A stretch of 64,000 nucleotides of DNA, taken from contig SDWI01000067.1 of assembly GCA_009193005.1 (NCBI GenBank), positions 289,653 through 353,652 on the forward strand. The letters are read 5' to 3'. The notes under the pieces were generated by a model that had not been told where the DNA came from, did no database searches, and saw only the letters and a program-made list of their open reading frames with translations. The position numbers and the translations under genes were made by a program. The DNA comes from Lamellibrachia luymesi. Lineage: Eukaryota; Annelida; Polychaeta; Sabellida; Siboglinidae. This document shows, piece by piece, positions 34,406 to 44,029 of the stretch (the first letter of the stretch is position 1; every line of letters begins with the position of its first letter).

Positions 34406-34859
34406 TGTAAGTTAAAGTTAAAAGTGTTATAAAAATGGATGCGTTTCTTGGGATGAATATAGGTCAAAGGGTTACGTCTGTATTCACTAGGGCAAACAAT
34501 GGTTGAACTTGACGGATAGGTGCATACATACAACAGCACCATAATGTGGCTGAACGAATGTGTGCTACTTCGCTACTAAACTGTTTTATTAATAAGCTGC
34601 TTCGCTACTCGGTGATGGGTGATGGGGTGGAGTGGCTTCTAGTGGATGAAGATATTAGCAGACGGGGTGAGTCGACGGCCAAAGGTTTTTGGGATGAAGG
34701 TGGATAGTGATGAATGAAGATGCTAACGGATGGAAGTGAAGAGAGAGAAAAACAGACAGACATAGCTTAAAGTGCAACTTACATAGATAACACTTTTACA
34801 TATTTAGCAAAAAGCATTAAGTAGTATGTGGGTCCATCTGACACCTCAAAATTTGGGGC
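34406..34859. other. Spacer between satellite and regulatory array
   Basis: Contains 'cttcgctact' twice (34570s and 34610s) and several 'ggatgaa' phrases. No gene recognised. Confidence 0.4.
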
Positions 34860-35450
34860 TCTTTTTGATTGGTCAAGAGCAGTCACGTGACCTATGACGT
34901 CACACCTCATTTGCATATAATGTGACCTCCCTATGGAGGCTGCCATTTTGTTTTGCGTTGATACAATCGTCAGGGGGCGCTCATGGGGTTTCTCTTTAGG
35001 ATTTCCATGAGGTTTGCGCTGATACAGTTGCCAGGGGGCGCTACGGTCAAAAGTCACCCTATGACGTCACACCTCATTGGCATATCAGGTGACTTCCCTA
35101 TGGAGGTAGCCATCTTGTCCCCTAGTAACGACGGTTCTGATTGGTCGAGAGCAGTTACGTGACATATGACGTCACACCTCATTTGCATATCATGTGACCT
35201 CCCTATGGAGGCTGCCATCTTGTCTTGCGTTGATACAATCGTCAGGGGGCGCTCATGGGGTTTCTCTTTAGGATTTCCATGAGGTTTGCGCTGATACAGT
35301 CGCCAGGGGGCGCTACGGTCAAAAGTCACCCTGACATCACACCACATCTGCACATTACGTGACCTCCCTATGGAGGCTGCCATCTTGTTTTCCTTATGGA
35401 GGCTGCCATCTTGTTTTGCGCTGATACAGTCGTGGGGGCGTTACGGGGTC
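34860..35450. promoter_or_regulatory. Tandem array of transcription-factor-like sites
   Basis: A unit of about 270 bp is present in two full copies (34867-35061 and 35136-35330) plus partial copies. It holds TGACGTCA (CRE-like; 34895, 35062, 35167), ATTTGCAT (octamer; 34909, 35181), CAGGGGGCGCT (resembling the CTCF core; about 34970, 35032, 35243, 35304), GCCATCTTG (YY1-like; four or more), ATTGGTC (CCAAT box; 34869, 35139) and a CACGTGA E-box (about 34884). The array lies just outside the left inverted repeat of relic 3. Motif matches are visible; factor binding is inferred. Confidence 0.6.
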
Positions 35451-35714
35451 AAGATTTAAGGTCAAGATCAAAGATCACCGACCTTTGCGCGAAGCTCACG
35501 AGTTTCCCCTTATAGTGAGGGTTAGGGTTTGGGTTAGTAACCCTAATCCTAACCTGTGGTCTGACAATAAACACGTGTGTTAGACTCGGTCTGCGTTGTG
35601 TGCTTCTATCAGGCCAGCAAACCTTAATCCCAAATCAGCGACCATGTTGCGCGAGCAACCCCAATCCACCTCCAGACCTCCCAACCGTACAACGTCGACG
35701 ATTTGTATATAACC

Positions 35715-35804
35715 ATGGCCGAGTCGTTGCAGTCGATAATGTGGTTTCGGTAAGTTCTACGCGTGTTTGCTTATTCGTATAAAAGGCTAACGCGTGTTTT
35801 GCAG
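35715..35804 (+). promoter_or_regulatory. Putative first exon, mini-intron and TATA box in left TIR
   Basis: 'aaccATGGcc' starts an 11-codon frame (MAESLQSIMWF) that ends at a strong donor CG|GTAAGT (35750). An acceptor-like 'tgttttgcag' ends at 35804, giving a 55-base intron. Within it is 'cgtataaaaggc', a good TATA box. The right repeat preserves ATG (43579, minus), donor (43544) and TATA with few changes. Transcription from the repeat is inferred; the upstream 'gtatataa' is too close to the ATG to serve it. Confidence 0.4.
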
Positions 35805-36084
35805 TTTCCGTGTAGTAGAATCACCCCCATTTACGGGCGAATGGTTTTATTATTATTATTTAAGTTTCATTTGTTTTCCGAATCCTTCTGTATGATAATT
35901 AGCATCGTGACGCGCCTTGTTTACCGAACGAGGTCGCGCGCGCTTCCATATTTGGTATCGCGGACGGGAGCTGACGTAAACACCACGCAGAACAATACCA
36001 AATAAGGGCATGCAGCTTACGTAAGTCGCACACACACAACGCGCAGGTGCGGCGGTGTTTATGCAGGCCCGAGGTGATCAAACT

Positions 36085-37310
36085 TTCTACTTACACACTT
36101 CCAACTTGCAAATTTTAAACTTACAAACTTCCAACTTTCAAACTTCATGTTACAAACTTCCAACTAACAAATTTTCATAACACAAACTTTCAAAATATGA
36201 ACTTCCAAACATAAACTTTTCATATCACCAAGTTTCACATAATAAACTTCCAACTTTCAAATTTCCAACTTACAAACTTGCAACTTGCAAACTTTCAACA
36301 TGCAAACTTCGAACTTGCAAACTTCAAACTTACAAACTTTCGTAATATAAACTTTTTCATATCACAAACTTCCAACTTACAAGATTCAACTTACAAACTT
36401 CAAAATTGCAAAGTTTCATAACACAAACATTCATATCATAAACTTTCATGTTACAAACTTTCTACTTAAACACTTCCAACTTGCAAATTTTCAACTTACA
36501 AACTTTCAAACTTCATGTTACAAACTTCCAAATAACAAATATTCATAAAACAAACTTTCAAAACATGAACTTCCAAACATAAACTTTTCATATCACCAAG
36601 TTTCACCTCACAAACTTCCAACTTTCAAACTTCACATTGCAAACTTTCAACTTACAATCCCAAATTTTCAACTTACATACTTACAAACTTTCATAACATA
36701 AACTTTCAAAACAAAAACTTTTTCACATCACAAACTTTCAACTTACAAACTTCAAAATTGCAAAGTTTCATAACACAAACTTTCATATCATATACTTTCA
36801 TGTTACAAATTTTCTACTGACACACTTCCAACTTGCAAATTTTCAACTTACAAACTTCCAACTTTCAAACGTCATGTTACAAACTTCCAACTAACACATT
36901 TTCATAACACAAACTTTCACAACATGAACTTCCAAACATAAACATTTCATATCACCAAGTTTCACATTATAAACTTCCAACTTTCAAACTTCCAACTTGC
37001 AAAACTTTCAACTTACACACCCAAATTTTCAACTTACAAACTTTCATAACATAAACTTTCAAAACTTAAACTTTTCACATCACAAACTTCCAACTTTCAA
37101 ACTTTTATAAAATAAACTTTCAAAACATCAACTTTTTAAAGTTGGAAGTTTGCGAGTTGGAAGTTTGCATGTTGAATGTTTGTAAGTTGGAAGTTTGTGC
37201 TTTGGAAGTTTGCAAATTGGAAGTTTAGAAAGTTTATAAGTTGGAAGTTTGCAAATTGGAAGTGTATGAGTTCAAAATTTGCAAATTGGAAGTTTGTATG
37301 TTGGAAGTTG
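36085..37310. repeat. 15-bp satellite array B with orientation switch
   Basis: Units of 'acttncaacttacaa' type (opposite orientation to array A) run to about 37130, where the array flips to 'gttggaagtttgcna' for the last 180 bp. A higher-order unit of about 350-380 bp starts at 36092, 36470 and 36818. It abuts the 3' end of the relic 3 gene block. Confidence 0.9.
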
Positions 37311-37640
37311 GGCTAACGAGGAATCGAGAAACGAACACAACACGATATCGTACGAATGCACACGTATTTTATTGAAAAACACAAGCAGCATGATGATACA
37401 ACAAGGGTAGCGTGTAATATCACTACAACTATGATCACGATGACGACGACGATGATGATGAGGCGACTTGCGGATGTTCGAGGGTGATGATGATGATGAG
37501 ACGACTTGCGGTTGTTTACCATCACGCCAGAGGTCGCGAGCTTAGGGGTGGTACGCCCACCTCGCCAGAGACTCGATCGATGTACGATGTGCGATAGTAC
37601 AGTCTACCTTGTCGCAGCTGTTTAAGTCAATCAAACATGC
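37311..37640 (-). other. 3' untranslated end shared by relics 1 and 3
   Basis: The minus strand matches 6225-6455 of relic 1, including 'cacgccagaggtcgcgagct' and an AATAAA-like 'tcaataaaatacgtgtgc' near 37360-37376. A 'gatgatgatgagncgacttgcgg' phrase is duplicated (37455 and 37490). Confidence 0.65.
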
Positions 37641-37949
37641 GGCAATCGTTAACTACTAAATCGGTGCCAAATATATTAATAAAACTTCTCGTCGGAAAAC
37701 CGTTACAACGAAACAATACATAAGCTATGCAATAGTGTCCACAAACGTTATACAGAGGTTAGCTACCGAATCGGTGCCGAATAGGTTGATAAAAATTCTT
37801 GACGGAAAGCCGTTACAATGAAGCAATACATAAGCTATGCAATATTGTTCACAAACGTTAGACAAATAACTCTGAGGTCTCATGCTATTACGTGTCCACT
37901 CGGAACAATGTTCGTTCGTGAAGGTGCGAAACGCAGCGTGTCGTGACAT
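37640..37949 (-). pseudogene. Adenain-like protease fragment with duplicated active-site segment (relic 3)
   Basis: The minus frame from ATG 37949 reads RHAAFRTFTNEHCSEW, NVCEQYCIAYVLL and INLFGTDSVANLC. A tandem copy of about 110 bp (37641-37750 versus 37751-37862) follows and, in the next frame, carries NVCGHYCIAYVLF and INIFGTDLVVN. The catalytic-cysteine motif is thus present twice, out of frame with each other. The N-terminal part of the protease is absent; the frame starts at the deletion junction near 37958. Confidence 0.7.
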
Positions 37950-37980
37950 CAGGCCGTACGACCAGCGTGCATCGCCTTTT

Positions 37981-40900
37981 CTACACGTCCACTGGACCCG
38001 TGCTCAGTCCGTCCTCATGCACCACGCGTTTGGCGTACAAGTAGGTGAGGGCCGCTCGTTCCTGCACGTACGTCAACACGGTCAAGTGATGCACCCGGAA
38101 CCCGCGGTTCTTTCCACTTCCGCTCCGACGATTGGCGAGCACCTCTACGAACACGTCCTTGTCGATGGCGTTGTGACGTTTGCTCAGTCCTTTGGTGCTG
38201 TGCTTGTCGGTGGCTCCGAAACAATAGTACGTCTTGCTACACAACCCCACAAACCCGTCACCGGACCACTCGACCTTGAACAGACCCGGTGTCCTCTTGT
38301 CGTACGCCTTGCGCGCCTTTCAGCACGCCTCGTCGCCGACCCACGGCCGATTGGCGAGTCGACAGTGCACGTATTCGTTCTGATGTTCATCGCAACATTC
38401 GGACGGCAGCCATTCGGATCGGTGTCTGAAATAATGTTTTCGTAGTTCCGGGGTCACGAATTCGTCGACGGACTCACCGGCCAAGGCCAAATAGGCACTG
38501 TCTGTATCGATATCTCAGTACTGAAAAAGAGGACGCTCCAGGTACCTGTTGATAAAGTCGTAGTAGAACTGCAACATGCGCGTCTTGGCGTACTGCAGAA
38601 CGAAGAACCCCACGTGTACGGGTAGGGCGTACGTGACGGTTTTCTTGTTAATCGCTATCTCGTACGCATCGTCAACGACGACGTCGAATTGTCGGAACCG
38701 TCTATCGTTGACCATGAGCGATGCCGCCTTCTCCGTGCAGTATTTCACGTCGCGAGGACGGTCCACGTTGGTGATGGTCTTCCCGTAGCCCGAGTTCCTC
38801 AGCAACTTCATGGTGTCCGCGATGATAGCCTTGTGCGGGTGGACGTCTCCCTCGCACCGGGCCGTGGACACCGCATCGCCGAACCGTCGGAAGCACGGGA
38901 TGGGGGTGTACTCGATGACCTGGTAGACGCGCGTCACCTCGAGTCCGTGGTCCAGGTGCCATCTCAAGAGCGGCGTGGCGAGCAAGATCTTATCGCCGCG
39001 GAAACTCCCCACGAGCATGCGCTGCGGAGTTGCCATGATGCCGCGTTCTTCTGCGTATCGGCGTATGAACGGACCGAGATCGTCGCGCGTCAGATGGATG
39101 TTCTTGAACACGGGCTGCAAAGTGCGCGCGCAATGCTTGCGGTACGCAAACGTCGCACTCGATCAGTCCGAACACGGTTCCGACACGCACGCCGCTCAGG
39201 ATCTGTTGCGACGTCTTCGTCCATCGCGCGTGGCGTCGTCGCGGAAATGCAGCATCCAGACACTTTTCACGGCCGGATCTCTTCTCGTCTTTTTCCACTC
39301 GCATTCCCACAGCTCGACGACCTTGACAAAGTGACTTAGGTAGTCGGTGTTCTATCGGGTCTCGGCAAGCAGTTGGGCCATGGGTTTCCCGTTGACGTCG
39401 TTCGTTTCTAGAGATAAGCACGTGTGACCATGGTAGAAATATCCGTGGAACTGATATGCCGTTTTTGTTGCACTGCACCACCCGTCCACTGAAAGTTTCC
39501 AGAACCTATTCTACCGACCGTTGACTTGATGACGGACAGAGAGTCCCGTCCTTTGGGCTTCCCATGTCAGCCATTCCTTGGCCATCTGTCTGTACCTCTG
39601 TGCCGAATCGGGTCGGAAGTTGTTCTCTTCCCGTCGTCGCGTGTACCATCCCATCGGCATGTCTTGCACGAGAGACCACAGGTACATCGCGTTGGCATCG
39701 TAGCCGACGACCGATCGACATGGAAGTGACCCCCGTAGTGACCTCCTTTCTCGTGATAGCGGTGAGAAACGAGCGAAGTTCCGCCAACCACATGATCTTT
39801 GACGAGTTTATGAAGATCTTTATTCTTCTCTTTGAAGAGCGTAAAGTACGTCTTCTCCGGAAGATCGTTGAACAAGTAGCGCAAAGTCAGACCAGGTACG
39901 CTGATGCCCTGCTTGAACATGCCTATGCCACGTTGTTGATAGAAGGCAAACTGTATGTCGATGGCCTGTAGAAAGGGAACCACGTCTCTCTGTTGTACCA
40001 GACGAGAAAGACTCGCAAAGTCGTCATGCCGTTATCGCGCCAAGCCACTTGACAACCGATGTAATCCTAGTCGGAAATACCCTCGTTCTTCAATCGACTG
40101 AAGGCCTCTTCCGGTGGAAGAGCGGTGTCGTCGAGTCTAGTCAGACAATCCATGTACTCGTACGGGAAATGACCTATCGTCACCTCGCATCCGTACGCTT
40201 TCAGATACTTGTCGTAGCTGAACCCCGGGGCTATGTAATTGGTCATGTCTAGGAATTTCAGCTTATCCGTCGACAGACACATGAACGTGTTGTTGCGTTT
40301 GATGACGAAAAACGACCCGACGCCATCGTTCTCTTCTTCTTCTTTCTCTTTGTCGCCCTGTTCCTTCTCCTCCTCTTGTTGTTGTTCCTCTCTCTTTGAC
40401 GTGGACAGGAAGTAGGGAATGAGGAACTGTTTGATGGCATTGAGATCATACTTACCCGAATTGAATCCGATGACTGGTAACTGATGTAACCATCCATTAA
40501 GTTGTCCCATCAGCTTTTATACTGGTTGGTCGGTTGTCGAGATTCCTTGTCGTCGTCGTCGTCGTCGGGTGATCGTGCACTGTGCAGTTGTTGGTCCCAA
40601 TTCGTCCTTGCTTTTGTGAAATCCTCCAATACGTCCTCGTTTAAGTTTTCGTAGGCGGCGTCACTCGTCGATCGCAAGATATTCATCATGGCGCTCACCA
40701 ACTTGTTGGTGTCTCCATCCGTGACGAGACATTGCCCTTGTTCGTGCCCCGGTACGTTGGATGCCACGCTGACGCTCAGCGGGACGTGACGCGCCACCCA
40801 CTGGACTTTGTCGCTGTTCGACGGAAGTCGAGCGGTGTCGAACCAACACTCGAAGTCAAAGGTGGCGCAATACGGATAGTACCGCAACGATTGGGACACT

Positions 40901-41664
40901 CAAATGTTCTCGTCGTCCAGACGTTCAAACACCGACGGAGTCGAATGGTACACGCCGCCGGGATAGACTCGACGCATGCCATGGACGGCATCTTTTTGTA
41001 GTCCAATGACGGCTTTGTTTTTTTACATGGATTGGGAGGCGCAGTCGATTGGGTGATGAAAGATCCTATTTACGAAAAAGGTTACATTAATTACTAGTTC
41101 ACAGACCTATGCCGAATCCGGTCTTTGATTGATGGCCCATTGTAACACGTCTGTTTCTCGGATGCGTTCGAGAAACACATCAAAATCTTCACTGTTGGTA
41201 ATGAGACAGGGCTCGTCTAAGTATCTACCGCAGATGTTACAGGAGGAATGGTAATACCTATATTGGTCCGTGTTCTTGTTTCTTAGAATGAAGACATAAC
41301 TCAAGTTGATCTTGAACGCCGTGGATTTTTCCGCGAACATGGTTCCTCTAGAATGGTTGAATTTAAAGTGGTCAATCTTAAATTTAATCTGTTCTGAATT
41401 GGGCCTCTTGATACGGATGATCTAATGGCGGACCAGTGGTTGTGAATGACGTCTAATAGATCCGATGACAAACTGTCGGTAAAGGGAAGTATGTCTGGTG
41501 GCTCAATAGGGTCTTCGGTGACGAGTGGGTGGCTGGGTGAATTGTTGACTTCTTCTCTTTTAGATTTCTTTGGAGATGGTGGCGAAATGTTGTCTTTCGT
41601 GTCTTATAAGATGGTAACGTCTTGTGAATGACTTACCGCATTTGTGACATAGATGTCTTTTCAT
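37981..41664 (-). pseudogene. Polinton protein-primed DNA polymerase (relic 3)
   Basis: The most complete polymerase copy. From ATG 41664: a classic C2H2 zinc finger (CHKCGKSFTRRYHLIRHERQH type, 41660-41590), a basic segment SPKKSKR, the conserved N-terminal block (FKINLSYVFILRN near 41300), exonuclease I FDFECW (near 40855), exonuclease II GFNSGKYDLN (near 40465), FLDMTNYIAPGFSYDKYL (near 40245), palm motif FGLIECDVCVP (near 39160), motif B NSGYGKTIT (near 38785), motif C DTDSAY (near 38495) and KTYYCFGATDKHSTKGLS. It ends at TAG 37981-37983. About 420 bp with the second zinc finger, present in relic 1, is missing near 41050. Several stops and frameshifts remain. Confidence 0.87.
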
Positions 41665-42089
41665 GGTTCATCAACTGCGACGCCTGCCCCTCAATATACT
41701 GCTGCGTGGCTGTGGTGTTGAATCGAAGTGCTGTGCAGAGATCGGAGAACGGTTGTGATGGCAGTTGCAGCGGCGGCTCGGTTTATATAGCTTGTCGCTT
41801 CTGCTGACGGTGAACTTTCCGCTACGTGTCTGGACACGTTTCGCGGGGAATTTGGTTTTTTTTCTGGTTTGAACCGGTTTGATCCGGTTTGAACCGGTTT
41901 TTTCTGTTTTTTTTAACGAAGTCACGTCCTTCCATGACCATATTTGGTATTATTCTGTGTGCGGCTGACGTCAGCTACATGTCGGTATTTGGTATTGTTC
42001 TGTGTGCGGCTTATCGCTCCCGTCCGCAATACCAAATGTGGAAGTGCGTGACTTCGTTCGAATGCCATAAACGTGTCAGGAAATATGTT
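41665..42089. other. 5' leader of relic 3
   Basis: Between polymerase start and inverted repeat. It includes a 10-bp direct repeat 'ccggtttgaa' several times at 41866-41902, and a block (41935-42050, 'ctgacgtcagct', 'cccgtccgcaataccaaat') that is a third copy of a module found in both inverted repeats. A minus frame here (41925-41671) is Lys/Arg/Ser-rich and probably not coding. Confidence 0.5.
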
Positions 42090-42094
42090 TTTAA

Positions 42095-42364
42095 AATTTA
42101 TGTTATGAAAGTTTGTAAGTTGGAAGTTTGTGATGTGAAACTTGGTGATATGAAAAGTTTATGTTTGGAAGTTCATGTTTTGAAAGTTTGTGGTGTGAAA
42201 ATGTGTTAATTGGAAGTTTGTAACATGAAATTTGAAAGTTTGCATCTTGCAAACTTCCAAATCATCAACTTGGAAACTTTCAAAGCGCAAACTTCTAATT
42301 GACAAACTTTCAAATCATCAACTTCCAACATGCAAACTTCCAATTTGTAAATTTTCAACTCAGA

Positions 42365-42457
<93 letters not shown>

Positions 42458-42905
42458 AAAGTTTGTGTTATGAAAATTTGTAAGTTGGAAGTTTGTAACA
42501 TGACGTTTGTGTTATGAAAATTTGTAAGTTGATAGTTTGTAAGTTGAAGAAAGTAGAAAGTTTGTAAGTTGAAAATTTGCAAGTTGGAAGTGTATAAGTA
42601 GAAAGTTTGTAACATGAAAGTTTATGATATGAGAGTTTGTGTTATGAAACTTTGCAATTTTGAAGTTTGTAAGTTGAATCTTGTAAGTTGGGTTTGTAAG
42701 TTGAAAGTTTGCAATATGAAGTTTGAAAGTTGGAAGTTTGTGATGTGAAACTTGGTGATATGAAAAGTTTATGTTTGGAAGTTCATGTTATGAAAGTTTG
42801 TGTTATGAATATTTGTTAGTTGGAAGTTTGTAACATGAAGTTTGAAAATTGAAAGTTTGTAAGTTGAAAATTTGTAAGTTGGAAGTTTGTAAGTAGAAAG
42901 TTTGA
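42095..42905. repeat. 15-bp satellite array C with orientation switches
   Basis: Units in + orientation ('gttggaagtttgtna') at 42110-42240, reversed at 42245-42360, and + again from 42455 to 42905, with a (TG)44-like microsatellite (42365-42453) at the second switch point. Cys/Val ORFs through the TG tract are artefacts. Confidence 0.9.
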
Positions 42906-43544
42906 CCACCTCGGGCCTGCATAAACACCGCCGCACCTGCTAGTTGTGTGTGTGCGACTTACGTCAGATGCATGTCCTTATTTTGTATTGTTCTGCGTGC
43001 TGCTTACGTCAGCTCCCGTCCGCATAGCAAGAGAAACACGACCCCGCGTTTTACCCTACTAACAGACCGTGACCTAGCGGTCGAATGTTCGTGCATGCAG
43101 CGAGAAAAACGTAGCTGTGCATGTAAGCTATACAACACATGTCGCATTATATCGAGAACTTGTTGACGTATGTCGTTTCACGTCGACACCTATATACCGC
43201 CTCGGGCCTGCATAAACAGCGTCGCACCTGCAAGATGTGTGTGCGGCTTACGTCAGCTGCACGTCCTTATATGGTACTGTTCTGCGTGGTGCTTACGTTA
43301 GCTCCCATCCGTGATGCCAAATGTGGAAGCGCGTTCGACCTCGTTCGGTAAACAAGGCGCGTCACGGTGCTAATTTTCATACAGAAGGATTCAGAAAACA
43401 AATAAAACTTATGTAACCGTAACGTTCTCCTACACGCACGTTAGAACAACCATTCACCCGTAAATGGGCGTGACTCTAGTACACGGAAACTGCAAAACAC
43501 GCGTTCGCCTTTTATACGAATAAACAAACACGCGTAGAACTTAC

Positions 43545-43579
43545 CGAAACCACATTATCGGCTGCAACGACTCGGCCAT
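43545..43579 (-). promoter_or_regulatory. Putative first exon in right TIR
   Basis: Mirror of 35715-35749: ATG at 43579 in 'aaccATGGcc' context, 11 codons differing by one residue (Pro for Ser), and a donor GTAAGT beginning at 43544. The TATA box and acceptor (about 43512-43490) are also kept. Confidence 0.4.
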
Positions 43580-43659
43580 GGTTATATACAAATCGTTTAC
43601 GTTGTACGGTTGGGAGGTCTGGAGGTGGTGGATTGGGGGTGCTCGCGCAACATGGTTGC

Positions 43660-43900
43660 TGATTTGGGGTTAGGGTTAGCTGGCCTGATAGAAGCACACA
43701 CCGCAGACAGAGTCTAACACATGTGTTTAGGGTTAGACCACAGTTCGCAGGGAGTTCGGGTTATGGATTCTGGGTATTAGGGTTCATTACGTTAGGGTTA
43801 GGGTTAGATTCAGGGCTCGTATTAGGGTTCACTGCAGACGACAGAAGCAGTCGACAACAGGTTGGGGTTAGGATTAGGGTTACTAACCTTAACTCTCACT
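43660..43900. repeat. Telomere-like TTAGGG-rich segment
   Basis: At least nine 'ttagggtt' occurrences, partly in tandem (43790-43806), mixed with 'cactgcagacgac'. Matching short pieces are in the left repeat (35518-35555) and at the 3' end of relic 1 (6600-6650). It is interspersed and internal, not a chromosome end. Confidence 0.8.
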
Positions 43901-44029
43901 ATAGGGGGAAACTCGTGAGCTTCGCGCAAAGGCCGGTGATCTTTGACCTTGACCTTTGATCTTGACACGTAACGCCCCCTGGCGACTGTATCAGCGCAAA
44001 ACAAGATGGCAGGCAATCGAAAATCCAGG

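Larger units (their letters stand above)
35403..37310 (+). repeat. Left terminal inverted repeat of relic 3
   Basis: From outside in: 'ctgccatcttg' and a 'ggggcg' block, 'agatcaccgacctttgcgcg', telomere-like 'gttagggttt', a promoter/splice module (35600-35830), a block with 'cggacgggagctgacgt' (35965), then satellite array B (36085-37310). The same sequence of blocks runs backward from 44011 to 42090 on the right. Confidence 0.85.
35403..44011 (-). mobile_element. Polinton/Maverick relic 3 with long terminal inverted repeats
   Basis: Inverted repeats (35403-37310 and about 42090-44011) enclose a minus-strand polymerase (41664-37981) and a protease fragment (37949-37640). Everything between polymerase end and protease (ATPase, integrase, membrane and capsid genes) is deleted. 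At 8.6 kb it is a compact internal-deletion derivative. The outer part of the right repeat is cut by a gypsy element at 44012. Target duplications could not be identified. Confidence 0.8.
42090..44011 (-). repeat. Right terminal inverted repeat of relic 3
   Basis: Reverse complement of the left repeat with differences. A 'cctcgggcctgcataaac' module is duplicated (about 42908-43030 and 43198-43320) around 165 bp of extra sequence. The telomere-like part is expanded (43660-43900). Satellite array C includes a (TG)n tract. The outer edge at 44011 joins gypsy sequence. Confidence 0.82.

Noticed and set aside
33655..34542. 188-codon and 111-codon frames of TNFQI- or MKVCD-type five-residue repeats
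   Set aside because: They follow directly from a 15-bp satellite that stays open on both strands; no conserved non-repeat domain is attached.
33283..37310. CRISPR-like array
   Set aside because: Units are degenerate, directly adjoining and lack unique spacers; the context is eukaryotic transposon DNA and no cas-like genes exist.
42232..42517. Cys/Val-rich and His/Thr-rich frames
   Set aside because: Translations of a (TG)n microsatellite within the satellite array.
43660..43900. A true telomere or chromosome end
   Set aside because: The motifs are short, interrupted, and flanked on both sides by kilobases of transposon sequence.
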